From an uncultured Alphaproteobacteria bacterium (GTDB taxonomy: Bacteria; Pseudomonadota; Alphaproteobacteria; Rhodobacterales; Rhodobacteraceae), in the NCBI GenBank assembly GCA_902567635.1, contig CACFNV010000010.1, positions 1 to 41,615 on the forward strand: a DNA stretch of 41,615 nt, read 5' to 3'. Positions 18,095-28,156 of this stretch are shown one piece after another. A program made the translations under genes and the position numbers. The notes under the pieces are model-generated. The model was not told where the DNA came from and did no database searches. It saw only the letters and a list, made by a program, of their open reading frames with translations. Numbering within the stretch: the first letter of the stretch is position 1; each line of letters opens with the position of its first letter.

Positions 18095-19033
18095 ATGGAA
18101 GTAACCCTCAAGAAATATGGGCTTGAGAACGATAAAATTTTGTTCAAATCTGTAGAAGATGGGAGGAAAATAAGGTTATCTTGTTTGAGGGCAAGAACAA
18201 AAGAAAAGTCAGGAACAATCTTTTTTTTGAGTGGACATAGAGAGTTCATAGAAAAATATTCTGAAAGTTTTGATTATTTTTCTTTGCAGGGTTTTAATGT
18301 TCTCACTCTGGATTGGAGAGGTTGGGGACTTTCCGACCGGCCCTTTCCAAAAAAACCCAAAATTCAACATATCGATCATGCGAATGAGTATCAATATGAT
18401 CTGAATATGGTTTTACAATGGGCAAAGAAGGAAAAACTGTCACGCCCTTGGCATATGCTTGCCCACTCAATGGGGTGCCTTATTGGTCTGAGGAAATTAA
18501 GTAGATCGCCAGATACTTTCGACAACTATGTATTCTTATCACCCCTTTGGGGCAACGTGGGCTTTATTCCTAAAATAATCCAAACCTTTCTTATAAAGTG
18601 CAAACCAGTTTTAAAATCGTTGCGACTAACAAAAATAACTTCGAGCAACTCTAAAAATTATAAACCATACGCATTAAATGTTAGTTTTGAAGAAAATACA
18701 TTAACATCAGATCTTAGACAATTCAAAAGACTTAAGATGCTTTTACATGAAAACCCCGAAATACATAGTGGTATTCCTACTTTAGGTTATTTGATTGCCA
18801 TTTTGGAAGAAATAAGAACTTTGAAAAACATACTTCTTCCTAAAAAGCCCATTACTGTTCTTATCGCAGAGAATGAACAAATTACTAATAATGACGCAGT
18901 AAAAGAATTTGTCGTAAATAATCCTTTTATAAGTCTGATTGAAATTGAAAATTCAAAGCATGAGATGTTAATCGAAAAAGACAACATACGAAAAAAAGTT
19001 CTGCAAGAGATAGTATACGCCTTCGGCAAATAG
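18095..19033 (+). CDS. alpha/beta hydrolase, lysophospholipase-like
   Basis: 312 aa; FFLSGHREFIEKYSESFDYFSLQGFNVLTLDWRGWGLSDR and AHSMGC nucleophile elbow. Confidence 0.92.
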   Translation: MEVTLKKYGLENDKILFKSVEDGRKIRLSCLRARTKEKSGTIFFLSGHREFIEKYSESFDYFSLQGFNVLTLDWRGWGLSDRPFPKKPKIQHIDHANEYQYDLNMVLQWAKKEKLSRPWHMLAHSMGCLIGLRKLSRSPDTFDNYVFLSPLWGNVGFIPKIIQTFLIKCKPVLKSLRLTKITSSNSKNYKPYALNVSFEENTLTSDLRQFKRLKMLLHENPEIHSGIPTLGYLIAILEEIRTLKNILLPKKPITVLIAENEQITNNDAVKEFVVNNPFISLIEIENSKHEMLIEKDNIRKKVLQEIVYAFGK

Positions 19034-19041
19034 TCATTAAA

Positions 19042-19854
19042 CTAATTACTTTTGCTAAACATCTTTAAGAGCTGTTGGTGAACTCTCTCATCTCCAGAGG
19101 CAACAACATCGCCTCCTGATAAAGGGTATGACCCGTCCAAATTAGTAATTATTCCACCAGCTGATAATATTAAAGCCTCTGGCGCTCGAATATCATATTC
19201 TTCCAAACCAAACTCCACTACTGCGTCTAATTGCCCATGCGCTAATAAAGCGTATGCATAGCAATCCAAACCATACCTATCTAATCTTGAGTTTTCCAAC
19301 ACTGTTTCTAAGTTTTTTTGTCGATTTTTCACAGGACTTTTTGGGTAGGACGTCGCAACTATAGCTTTTTCTAAGCTCTCACATTTTCTAACTTTTATGG
19401 GTTTATTGACATTTACACTGAAAGAAGATGTAAGAAAGGCATCCCCAAAACCACCTACAAAAATTTCTCCAGAGAATGGTTGATAAATTACTCCTAATAT
19501 TGATTGTTCGTTTGAAACAATAGAAAGCAATACACCCCAAGTTGGCATTCCAGAAATAAATGCTTTTGTACCATCTATCGGATCAATAACCCATGTTAGA
19601 TCTGAATTACCTTCCTTTCTTCCATATTCTTCGCCCAAAATATTGTCGTCAGGGTAGTTTTGTTCAATCAGTGACCTTATCCTCAATTCGATATTTTTAT
19701 CCGCTTCAGTTACTGGATCAAATTTACCAACTTCTTTATTCTCAATAGTAAAATCTTTACGAAAATATTCCATTGCAATTGCCCCTCCCTCTTTCGCAAA
19801 AGAGATTGCATCTTTAATCAACTTATTCTTTCTATCTTCAGGCCATACTTTCAT
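19042..19854 (-). CDS. inositol monophosphatase family protein (histidinol-phosphatase/HisN-like)
   Basis: ORF track 19042..19890; likely start ATG at 19854 (MKVWPEDRK). DPVTEADKNIE, GEEYG, WVIDPIDGTKAFISGMPTWG motifs. Confidence 0.92.
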   Translation of the reverse strand: MKVWPEDRKNKLIKDAISFAKEGGAIAMEYFRKDFTIENKEVGKFDPVTEADKNIELRIRSLIEQNYPDDNILGEEYGRKEGNSDLTWVIDPIDGTKAFISGMPTWGVLLSIVSNEQSILGVIYQPFSGEIFVGGFGDAFLTSSFSVNVNKPIKVRKCESLEKAIVATSYPKSPVKNRQKNLETVLENSRLDRYGLDCYAYALLAHGQLDAVVEFGLEEYDIRAPEALILSAGGIITNLDGSYPLSGGDVVASGDERVHQQLLKMFSKSN

Positions 19855-20023
19855 TGTCGTCAGTTTAAAAGGGCAATTGACAACATACAAAGTATTTTTT
19901 TACGAATTTACTACATGAAACCCACTAATTTCCTCAAAAAATCAATTGAATACTTGAAAATTTATCCTATTTAGAGGATATTAAAGCTAAAATAATATAA
20001 CCAAAATTTCGGGGGTTAAAAAT

Positions 20024-20740
20024 ATGGCAGAATATCAAACTGCGAAAAATTACGTAGACTCATCACAATCGATAGATATTGGGTTGAGAACTCATATGAA
20101 TAAAGTCTACGGCTTAATGGCTGTAGCAATGATAATTACGGGAGCTGTAGCTTTTGCTGTAGGGACCACTCCCGCGCTCATCAAGGCGATATTTGGAACG
20201 TGGCTACAGTGGGTTGTAATGCTTGCTCCATTAGGAGTGGTGTTTATGTTTAGTGCAAGGATACACTCCATGAGTGTAGCAACTGCGCAATTGGTGTTTT
20301 GGGTTTTTGCAGCCTTAATAGGACTGTCAATCTCTTACATTTTCGTGGTCTACACAGGAATATCTATTGCTCAAACTTTCTTTACCACGGCAATCGCTTT
20401 TGCAGCGTTGAGCCTTTACGGATATACAACAAAGAGAGATCTTACGGCGATGGGAAGCTTTCTGTTTATCGGACTAGTAGGTATAATAGTAGCTTCTATT
20501 GCTAACTGGTTTTTACAGAGCCCTGTAATGCACCTTGCTATATCGGCCATAGGGGTTTTGATTTTTGCAGGACTAACCGCTTATGACACTCAAAATATTA
20601 AAAATACTTATTTGCAATTTAGAACTGCTTATGGAGAGGAATATGCAGAGAAGATGGGAGTGATGGGTGCTCTATCTCTATACTTAAACTTCTTGAACAT
20701 GTTCATGTTTCTTCTTCAGTTTATGGGAAACAGAGACTAA
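20024..20740 (+). CDS. Bax inhibitor-1/YccA family membrane protein
   Basis: 238 aa; multi-TM; GLRTHMNKVYGLMAVAMIITG...LTAYDTQNIKNTY...GALSLYLNFLNMFMFLLQFMGNRD. Confidence 0.95.
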   Translation: MAEYQTAKNYVDSSQSIDIGLRTHMNKVYGLMAVAMIITGAVAFAVGTTPALIKAIFGTWLQWVVMLAPLGVVFMFSARIHSMSVATAQLVFWVFAALIGLSISYIFVVYTGISIAQTFFTTAIAFAALSLYGYTTKRDLTAMGSFLFIGLVGIIVASIANWFLQSPVMHLAISAIGVLIFAGLTAYDTQNIKNTYLQFRTAYGEEYAEKMGVMGALSLYLNFLNMFMFLLQFMGNRD

Positions 20741-20753
20741 AACTTAAATTAAC

Positions 20754-20784
20754 AGAACTGTCGGTCGGAAAAATCGGCAGTTCT
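20754..20784. terminator. candidate bidirectional terminator hairpin between BI-1 gene and rpmG
   Basis: AGAACTGTCG-gtcggaaaaat-CGGCAGTTCT, 10-bp stem with one G-U wobble, between convergent genes and overlapping the rpmG stop codon. Confidence 0.6.
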
Positions 20785-20950
20785 ACTTTATCTTTCCTTC
20801 TTTATACTCAACGTGCTTCCTAGCAACTGGATCATATTTTTTAACAACCATTTTTTCGGTCATAGTTCTAGAGTTCTTTTTAGTCACATAAAAATGACCT
20901 GTATCAGCCGTTGAATTTAATCTAATCTTAATTGTTGAAGGTTTTGCCAT
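20783..20950 (-). CDS. rpmG: 50S ribosomal protein L33 (Cys-free type)
   Basis: Manual reverse translation: [55 protein letters not shown], 55 codons, TAG at 20785..20783. Below the length cut-off of the ORF track. Confidence 0.97.
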   Translation of the reverse strand: MAKPSTIKIRLNSTADTGHFYVTKKNSRTMTEKMVVKKYDPVARKHVEYKEGKIK

Positions 20951-21020
20951 TTTTCTACCTATATGTCGTTACGCATTTGATTAATACATTCGTGAGCTAA
21001 CTGTCAAGCTTCTAATTAGT

Positions 21021-21704
21021 TTATTTTATAAAAATAAAATCCGAAGATGCTCCATGTTTGAAAAAGGGGACTCCTTTTTTATTTCTGCCATATTTTATTA
21101 TTTCTCGAACTTCGTTAAGAACAACTTCAGTTATAAATGGCAAATTCAAGCTATTTACTTCCTCTATATCTATCCACTGCAAATGATTGAGCTCAGTAGA
21201 TGCAGCCGAGAAATCATCAAGATTGCCGTGAACTGTTTCTGCTTTGCATAGAAAAAATCTAGCATCGAACCGCCTTGGCCTACCTGGTGGAGTTATGGCT
21301 CTGAAAACAAATTGTAAATTACTTGCGTCGGGTAAGTAATTCCCAAAGCAAAATTCATCCCATCCTTCAGGAGCCTTTTCAATTTTTGACACTTTTTTAC
21401 ATAATCGAAGACCTGCCTCTTCCCAGAGTTCTCTTATCGCCGCAACACTTAAAGCTTTTGAGATATCATTTTTTGAATTTGATTGGAGTAGAGTGGAAAC
21501 GTTCTTTTCCAATTGACCAGCTAATTCTATATCACTATCTTGTGGGTCTACTGCTCCACCCGGAAATACGTATTTACTCGGCATAAATACTGCATTCTTA
21601 CCTCTTTGCCCCATTAAGACATAATTATTGTTATCTTTTTTCCTTATTAATATAACTGTGGATGCGTCTCTAATAGGGACGTCATTTTCTGAACTTGATA
21701 CCAT
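21021..21704 (-). CDS. NUDIX hydrolase
   Basis: 227 aa; GGAVDPQDSD...ALSVAAIRELWEEAGLRL, NUDIX box. Confidence 0.92.
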   Translation of the reverse strand: MVSSSENDVPIRDASTVILIRKKDNNNYVLMGQRGKNAVFMPSKYVFPGGAVDPQDSDIELAGQLEKNVSTLLQSNSKNDISKALSVAAIRELWEEAGLRLCKKVSKIEKAPEGWDEFCFGNYLPDASNLQFVFRAITPPGRPRRFDARFFLCKAETVHGNLDDFSAASTELNHLQWIDIEEVNSLNLPFITEVVLNEVREIIKYGRNKKGVPFFKHGASSDFIFIK

Positions 21705-21809
21705 TTGAACTCACAATTTTTTTTTGCCTCAATTTATAAAACTATTGTATTGCATTTTTTTCCCATTCACATACAAAAAACGAAACTTTTTTAAATAATT
21801 CTGAAAACT

Positions 21810-22460
21810 ATGACACCTGAAACTGAAAACCAAATTTCCAATTTGAAATTGGACCCAAATAAACCTCTCATAATTTTTGATGCTGACGAAGTATTGGTTC
21901 ATTTTGCTGAACCATTTTCTTATTTTCTTGAAAGGCATAAACGTAAATTAAAATTAACAGGATATAGGCTAGACAATGCTATACGAGATGGAACAACAGA
22001 TGAAGTTGTGCATAAGGATGAATCAAGAGATTTAGTCTGGAAATTCATTAATGAAGAAACTATCAGCCAGCCTGCTTCCAAGGGATCATCAAAATCCTTA
22101 AAAACTCTCAATCGAAAAGCCCAGATCATTATTCTCAGTAACGTACCCTTCTCTGCATACGAAGATAGAGTAAAGAACCTTAGGGATAACGATATGGACT
22201 TTCCTCTCATAAGTAATGAGGGGCAAAAAGGTCCTGCCGTAAAGGAAATATTAAAAAACCACAAATCTATTTCTTTTTTCGTAGATGATAATCCTTACCA
22301 AATAGAGAGCGTTTACAATGACAATAACAAAACTATTTGCGTCCATTTCTCAGTTTGTGATTTGGTGAAACCTTATATGCCAAAAGCGGTAGGAGCGTCT
22401 ATTGAACCTTCTTCATGGGAAGATTTGGTTCAACAAATCGATAAACATATAGAAAGCTAA
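21810..22460 (+). CDS. HAD-like hydrolase superfamily protein
   Basis: 216 aa; PLIIFDADEVLVHF (HAD motif I), IIILSNVPFSAYEDR (motif II), ISFFVDDNPYQIESV (motif IV). Confidence 0.75.
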   Translation: MTPETENQISNLKLDPNKPLIIFDADEVLVHFAEPFSYFLERHKRKLKLTGYRLDNAIRDGTTDEVVHKDESRDLVWKFINEETISQPASKGSSKSLKTLNRKAQIIILSNVPFSAYEDRVKNLRDNDMDFPLISNEGQKGPAVKEILKNHKSISFFVDDNPYQIESVYNDNNKTICVHFSVCDLVKPYMPKAVGASIEPSSWEDLVQQIDKHIES

Positions 22461-22467
22461 GTTAGAA

Positions 22468-23166
22468 GTGAAGATAAAAGCCATAATCTTTGATAAGGAT
22501 GGAACATTATTTGATATTCAAAGATCATGGTCACAATGGTGCAATATCTTCATAGGTAAATTTTGTAAAGTACATGCACTTAGACCTGAATTACTTGCCC
22601 AAGCATTAAACTTTGATTTGGAATCAGGTTTGTTTAGAAAAGATAGTATTTTTGTGCACGGATCAATAGACGAAGTCATAGATAAGGTTCATTCCGTGTT
22701 TCCAAAAATAAAAAGAAATGCAATACATAACGCACTTTTTGAAGACATTGCCGACACAAAACAGGTTCCATTGACAGATTTGCAAAAACTGTTTTCTCAA
22801 TTATATGACTTTAAGATTGGACTAATAACTAACGACAGTGAAGATAATGCACTCGCACATTTAGACCAACATAGTTTAATTAAATACTTTGAAAGGATAT
22901 TTGGTTATGACAGTGGATATGGAGCAAAGCCAGATTCTGGTCAATTAATCGCTTTTTGTGATCAAATGGCATTAGAGCCTAATGAAGTTTTGATGGTTGG
23001 GGACAGTCAGTATGATTTGATCGCAGCGAAGAACATTAGCATGCACTGCCTAGGTGTTCTGTCAGGGACAGCCTCCGAGGACGAGTTACGAGAACATACA
23101 CCGCATATAATTAATAGTATAGATGTTCTATATCCCTGGTTGGTAAGCATTCATAAAAAAGAGTGA
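22468..23166 (+). CDS. HAD family hydrolase, phosphoglycolate-phosphatase-like
   Basis: 232 aa, GTG start; KAIIFDKDGTLFD, GLITNDSEDNA, EVLMVGDSQYDLIAAKN. Confidence 0.92.
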   Translation: MKIKAIIFDKDGTLFDIQRSWSQWCNIFIGKFCKVHALRPELLAQALNFDLESGLFRKDSIFVHGSIDEVIDKVHSVFPKIKRNAIHNALFEDIADTKQVPLTDLQKLFSQLYDFKIGLITNDSEDNALAHLDQHSLIKYFERIFGYDSGYGAKPDSGQLIAFCDQMALEPNEVLMVGDSQYDLIAAKNISMHCLGVLSGTASEDELREHTPHIINSIDVLYPWLVSIHKKE

Positions 23167-23222
23167 GATAATTTTTATATTAATATAATATTGATTGTAA
23201 TTATTTAGCCCAAGGATTTTCG

Positions 23223-24764
23223 ATGCGCAGAAAAACAAACTCTACCGCTAGAAACCGTAGAAGCCGCAGAGTATCATTGGATCAACTAGATTGGAAGATA
23301 CCCTACAACTCCGATAATTTCGTGGAACCTCTTACCGAAGAGGGTATCGAGGCGATTCATGAAACTGCAATGCGTATTTTAGAGGAGATTGGAATTATTT
23401 TCTTAAATGAAGACGCGTGTGCTTTTTTAGAAAAGGCAGACTGTAAAGTTGATAAGGAAACCATGAATGTAAAAATGGATAGAAATTGGGTTATGGAGAT
23501 GATAAAGAGTGCTCCTTCTGAATTTTCAATTATTCCAAGAAACACAAAAAGAAAGATTCAAATAGGAGGCAGAAACATAGTTTTTGGGAACGTATCGTCG
23601 CCTCCAAATGCCTTAGACCTAGATAGAGGGAAAAGACCTGGAGATTTCAGTAGCTTCAAAGATTTCATGAAACTGACACAATTTTTTAACTGTATTCATT
23701 TCGCTGGTGGGTATCCTGTTGAACCGATTGATATCCATCCCTCGGTAAGGCACCTGGATTGCTTATACGAAAAGCTAACTCTTACCGATAAAGTGATCCA
23801 CGCTTATTCCCTTGGTCCTGAAAGAGTGGAAGACGCACTTACTATGGCTAGAATTGCTTCAGGTTTGCCAGATCATGAATTTTTTTCCAAAGCTAGGATT
23901 TTCACCAACATAAATTCTACATCCCCTCTTAAGCATGATTGGCCAATGTTAGATGGATCCATGAGATTTGCGAAAAAAGGGCAACCTGTAATTGTTACCC
24001 CGTTTACTCTTGCTGGAGCAATGTCGCCTGTAACCATGACTGGCTCTGTAGCCCAATCCATAGCTGAAGGGTTGGCTGCAATTGCTCTATTTCAGTTTAT
24101 TAATCCAGGATGTCCCTGTATGTTAGGGACCTTCACCTCAAATGTAGATATGAAGAGCGGAGCGCCTGCTTTTGGAACACCAGAATATATGCGCGCAACT
24201 CAGATGACAGGTCAAATGGCTAGATTTTATAAAATTCCATTAAGAGCGTCCAATGCCTGTGCATCAAATGCACCGGATGCGCAGGCCACTTGGGAAAGTA
24301 TGAATAGTCTATGGTCAGCTATTTCTGGCGGGGTTAATCTTGTGTACCATGGAGCAGGTTGGCTAGAGGGCGGCCTTATAGCTAGTTATGAAAAATTTGT
24401 AATTGATTGTGAAATGCTCCAACATATAGAGAGATACTTAGAGCCCATTATCTACAATACCGACGAAGACTCTTTAGCATTTTCTGCTGTCGAGGAAGTT
24501 GGTCATAATGGACATTTTTTTGGGGCTAAACACACTCAGGAACGCTATCAAAACGCATTTTATGCGCCCTTTTTATCCGATTGGCGCAATTATGAAGCAT
24601 GGAGTGAAGATGGAAGTATCAGCACAGAGGTCAGAGCAAATAAAATATGGAAAAATATTATCGCTGAGTTCGAGCCCCCAATCACAAGCCCAAGTATAAC
24701 AGAAGAACTAAAAGACTTTGTTACTAAAAGAAAAAAAGAAGGAGGGGCCCCAACTAATTACTAG
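23223..24764 (+). CDS. MttB (trimethylamine methyltransferase) superfamily protein, non-pyrrolysine type
   Basis: 513 aa uninterrupted ORF; LTEEGIEAIHETAMRILEEIGIIFLNEDA, RASNACASNAPDAQATWESMNSLWSAISGGVNLVYHGAGWLEGGL, typical of MttB family. Confidence 0.92.
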   Translation: MRRKTNSTARNRRSRRVSLDQLDWKIPYNSDNFVEPLTEEGIEAIHETAMRILEEIGIIFLNEDACAFLEKADCKVDKETMNVKMDRNWVMEMIKSAPSEFSIIPRNTKRKIQIGGRNIVFGNVSSPPNALDLDRGKRPGDFSSFKDFMKLTQFFNCIHFAGGYPVEPIDIHPSVRHLDCLYEKLTLTDKVIHAYSLGPERVEDALTMARIASGLPDHEFFSKARIFTNINSTSPLKHDWPMLDGSMRFAKKGQPVIVTPFTLAGAMSPVTMTGSVAQSIAEGLAAIALFQFINPGCPCMLGTFTSNVDMKSGAPAFGTPEYMRATQMTGQMARFYKIPLRASNACASNAPDAQATWESMNSLWSAISGGVNLVYHGAGWLEGGLIASYEKFVIDCEMLQHIERYLEPIIYNTDEDSLAFSAVEEVGHNGHFFGAKHTQERYQNAFYAPFLSDWRNYEAWSEDGSISTEVRANKIWKNIIAEFEPPITSPSITEELKDFVTKRKKEGGAPTNY

Positions 24765-24767
24765 AAC

Positions 24768-26171
24768 TTATGAACTGATTTTAGTCAGAAGTTCATCAAC
24801 TGATTTCTTTGCATCTCCATATAGCATTCGACTATTTTCTTTATAAAAAAGAGGATTTTCTATGCCAGAGTAACCAGTACCTTTACCCCTCTTTGAAATT
24901 ATAACGTCTTTCGCTTTCCAGACTTCTAAAACGGGCATCCCAGCTATGGGACTATTTGGGTCATCTTGTGCAGCTGGATTAACTATATCATTGGACCCTA
25001 CAACAATGACTACATCTGTTTTGGGAAAATCTTCATTAATTTCATCCATTTCAAGTACTATGTCGTACGGCACTTTCGCCTCAGCCAATAGAACATTCAT
25101 ATGACCAGGCAACCGTCCTGCCACCGGATGAATAGCAAATCTAACGTTTTTACCTTTATTTCGAAGACGCTTGGTAAGCTCTGATATAGATGATTGGGCT
25201 TGAGCAACGGCCATTCCGTAGCCTGGAACAATTATAATCTCTTTTGCGTTTTCGAGCATACTAGCAACAGAATCATTATCAGTGGCGACCATTTCTCCTT
25301 CTATATCGGCTAATGGCTCACCACCGCCTCCCCATCCTCCTAATATGACAGAAACAAAATTTCTATTCATTGCTTTACACATAATGTAGGAGAGAATGGC
25401 TCCAGAAGAACCAACGAGAGCTCCAGTTACAATTAGCAGGTCATTACCGAGCATAAAACCAGTAGCTGCAGCGGCCCATCCTGAATAGCTATTTAACATC
25501 GATACTACAACCGGCATATCAGCGCCACCAATGGCCAAAACTAGATGAGCTCCTATGACAAACGCAATTAAAGTCATAGCTAACAATGTCCAGATGCTTG
25601 TTTGATCGAGGTATGTCCAGCCCAAGTCATTCAGGTACATCCAACCAAGAACTAAACAGACTACTACCATTAGTATGTTTAGAAAATGTCGCCCTGGCAA
25701 AATAACAGCTTTCCCAGTAATACTTCCGGCAAGCTTTCCATATGCGATTACAGATCCCGTAAAAGTAATAGCTCCAATAAAAACACCAATAAATACTTCC
25801 GTATCATGGATCACCTTATCAGCTCCAAAATAAGATTTCATAGGATTGATTTCCTGGTTTAAACCGATGAACACAGCTGCTAAGCCAACGAAAGAATGTA
25901 ATGCTGCGACTAATTCAGGCATGCCTGTCATTTGCACCCTCTGGGCAACAATTAACCCAATAATAGAGCCCACAATAAGACTAGGGATTAAATACTGAGA
26001 TAAGCTCATTTCTGGTCCCAAGACAGTTGCCAAAATAGCTATGGCCATTCCTACGATACCGAACCATACACCTCTCTTGGCCTTTTCTTGATTACTTAAC
26101 CCACCTAAAGAAAGAATAAATAGTACGCTTGAACCGATATACGCCGCAGTTACTAACTCTGTACTTAACAT
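24768..26171 (-). CDS. pntB: NAD(P) transhydrogenase subunit beta
   Basis: 467 aa; [97 protein letters not shown]. Confidence 0.98.
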   Translation of the reverse strand: MLSTELVTAAYIGSSVLFILSLGGLSNQEKAKRGVWFGIVGMAIAILATVLGPEMSLSQYLIPSLIVGSIIGLIVAQRVQMTGMPELVAALHSFVGLAAVFIGLNQEINPMKSYFGADKVIHDTEVFIGVFIGAITFTGSVIAYGKLAGSITGKAVILPGRHFLNILMVVVCLVLGWMYLNDLGWTYLDQTSIWTLLAMTLIAFVIGAHLVLAIGGADMPVVVSMLNSYSGWAAAATGFMLGNDLLIVTGALVGSSGAILSYIMCKAMNRNFVSVILGGWGGGGEPLADIEGEMVATDNDSVASMLENAKEIIIVPGYGMAVAQAQSSISELTKRLRNKGKNVRFAIHPVAGRLPGHMNVLLAEAKVPYDIVLEMDEINEDFPKTDVVIVVGSNDIVNPAAQDDPNSPIAGMPVLEVWKAKDVIISKRGKGTGYSGIENPLFYKENSRMLYGDAKKSVDELLTKISS

Positions 26172-26182
26172 AGAAGGACCCC

Positions 26183-27745
26183 TTAACTTTTTTGAAACAT
26201 TGCAAGCATTCTCTTGGTAACAAGAAAACCTCCCACAATATTTATCGTTGCAATCAAAACTGAAATACTAGCAAGTACCTCCACTACAAGATTGGACGAT
26301 CCGACTTGCAACAGTGCTCCTACAACAATAATTCCAGATATCGCATTGGTAACCGCCATCAGTGGTGTATGCAGTGCGTGACTTACATTCCAAATCACCT
26401 GAAAACCGATAAAGCAAGATAACACAAAAACTATAAAATGTTGCATGAACGCCGGGGGGGCATATTGGCCCAAAAGGCCTATAATCAGACCTCCTAGGAT
26501 TAACATCCCAACTTGGAAGGTGCCAGCCTTTCTAACAGCAGCTGATTCTTCCATTTTTAGTTGCTCTGGTGTTTTTTCTAACACCTCTGATTTTTTTGTG
26601 GTTGGTACGGCTTTTACCTTAGGAGCTGGAGGAGGATACATTACTTTTCCGCCGTGCGTCACAAGAGCCCCTCTTATAACGTCGTCCTCTAAATTGATAG
26701 CTACTTTTCCATTTTTTTCTGGGGTCAGGTCATCAAAAAGGTGTCTAATATTATTGGCATAAAGAGATGATGATTGTTTTGCCATTCTACTCGGAAAGTC
26801 GGTATAACCGATCACCGTCACTCCATTTTTTGTTACGATTTTTTGATCTGGCTTTGTTAGATCACAATTTCCGCCCTTTTCAGCCGCAAGATCGACGATT
26901 ACCGAACCCGGCTTCATCTTAGACACCATATCTTTCAACCATAACTTTGGAGCGGGTCTTCCGGGAATCAGAGCAGTGGTTATTAGTATATCTATATCAG
27001 GAGCTTGCTCACGGAAACATTCTAATTGTTTTTTTCTAAATTCAGGACTTGAGGGTGCTGCATAACCTCCTTCAGTTGAATTGCTTTCATCAAAATCAAG
27101 AAATAAAAACTCGCCCCCCATGGACTCAATTTGTTCTGCGACTTCTGGCCTTACGTCAAATGCTCTTACCACCGCGCCTAAGCCTTGAGCTGCTCCAATA
27201 GCAGCGAGTCCAGCAACCCCTGCTCCTATAACGAGTACCTTAGCGGGTGGCACTTTACCAGCAGCTGTTATTTGCCCCGTAAAAAATCGACCAAAATTAT
27301 TAGCGGATTCTATAACCGCCCTGTATCCCGCGATATTTGCCATAGATGAAAGGGCATCCATTTTTTGAGCTCTGCTTATTCTTGGGATCATGTCCATAGA
27401 AAGAGCAGTCACCTTTTTCTTGTTCAGTTCCTTCAAAAGCTGCGGATTTTGTGCTGGCCAAATGAATGTTATTAAAATCTGTCCAGCCTTGAATTTTTTT
27501 ATTTCAGCAGAAGTAGGTTGATTAACTTTTATCAAAGCTCCACTGCTCTTGATAACATCGCTTGAAGACGCCAAAACTTTTACACCGGCTGCCTTATATT
27601 CATCATCAGCAAAACCCGACCCAGCGCCCGCACCCTTTTCAATTAAGCACTTGTGTCCTAGCTTAGCCAAAAGTTCAGCGCTTTCTGGCGTAAGGGCTAT
27701 ACGGTTTTCATCTTTTTTATTTTCTTTTAACGCTCCAATAATCAT
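26183..27745 (-). CDS. pntA: NAD(P) transhydrogenase subunit alpha (fused alpha1-alpha2 form)
   Basis: 520 aa; [65 protein letters not shown]-terminal TM domain ([46 protein letters not shown]). Confidence 0.98.
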   Translation of the reverse strand: MIIGALKENKKDENRIALTPESAELLAKLGHKCLIEKGAGAGSGFADDEYKAAGVKVLASSSDVIKSSGALIKVNQPTSAEIKKFKAGQILITFIWPAQNPQLLKELNKKKVTALSMDMIPRISRAQKMDALSSMANIAGYRAVIESANNFGRFFTGQITAAGKVPPAKVLVIGAGVAGLAAIGAAQGLGAVVRAFDVRPEVAEQIESMGGEFLFLDFDESNSTEGGYAAPSSPEFRKKQLECFREQAPDIDILITTALIPGRPAPKLWLKDMVSKMKPGSVIVDLAAEKGGNCDLTKPDQKIVTKNGVTVIGYTDFPSRMAKQSSSLYANNIRHLFDDLTPEKNGKVAINLEDDVIRGALVTHGGKVMYPPPAPKVKAVPTTKKSEVLEKTPEQLKMEESAAVRKAGTFQVGMLILGGLIIGLLGQYAPPAFMQHFIVFVLSCFIGFQVIWNVSHALHTPLMAVTNAISGIIVVGALLQVGSSNLVVEVLASISVLIATINIVGGFLVTKRMLAMFQKS

Positions 27746-27946
27746 AATCTTCTCGTGAGTTTTTTAAGTTTATTTTTCATATATCTCATTATATTTCGGA
27801 GATAGGTTCTTTTAGACAAAAAACAATAAGAAAGTCAAATGCTAAAAGTCAGCGTTTATGACATAGCGAAAGAACCGATCGGTTTGCCAAGGCGGGCGAT
27901 GGTATTCGCGCATACTAGATTTAACTTTGAATAAACTTTCGAGTAA

Positions 27947-28021
27947 TGGAGCGGGCGATGAGATTCGAACTCACGACATTTACCTTGGCAAGGTAACGCT
28001 CTACCCCTGAGCTACGCCCGC
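27947..28021 (-). tRNA. tRNA-Gly (anticodon GCC), CCA encoded
   Basis: Reverse complement GCGGGCGTAGCTCAGGGGTAGAGCGTTACCTTGCCAAGGTAAATGTCGTGAGTTCGAATCTCATCGCCCGCTCCA folds as a cloverleaf: acceptor GCGGGCG/CGCCCGC, anticodon arm TTACC-TTGCCAA-GGTAA, T arm GTGAG-TTCGAAT-CTCAT. Confidence 0.97.
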
Positions 28022-28156
28022 AATCGATAATTAATTTATACTAACAAATATATCAAAAACAACCAAAATCCTTTGTTACAAAAACTTTTGAAGATTAATC
28101 AATTCTTTTTCAAGTTTTGTTTGATTTGAGAAATTAAGGTTGGTATTAGCTAAACT

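Noticed and set aside
23175-23188. Perfect 14-bp palindrome TTATATTAATATAA upstream of the MttB-family gene
   Set aside because: Only A/T; expected by chance in such AT-rich intergenic DNA. Would need conservation to be a regulatory site.
26454-26460. G7/C7 homopolymer in pntA (also about 1317, 9213 and 28571) as further frameshift sites
   Set aside because: The reading frames continue correctly through these runs with expected family residues, so there is no evidence of error or phase variation.
27873-27884. AACCGATCGGTT palindrome as an intrinsic terminator of tRNA-Gly
   Set aside because: No loop, only a short stem and no clean U tract; kept only as context for the tRNA remnant finding.
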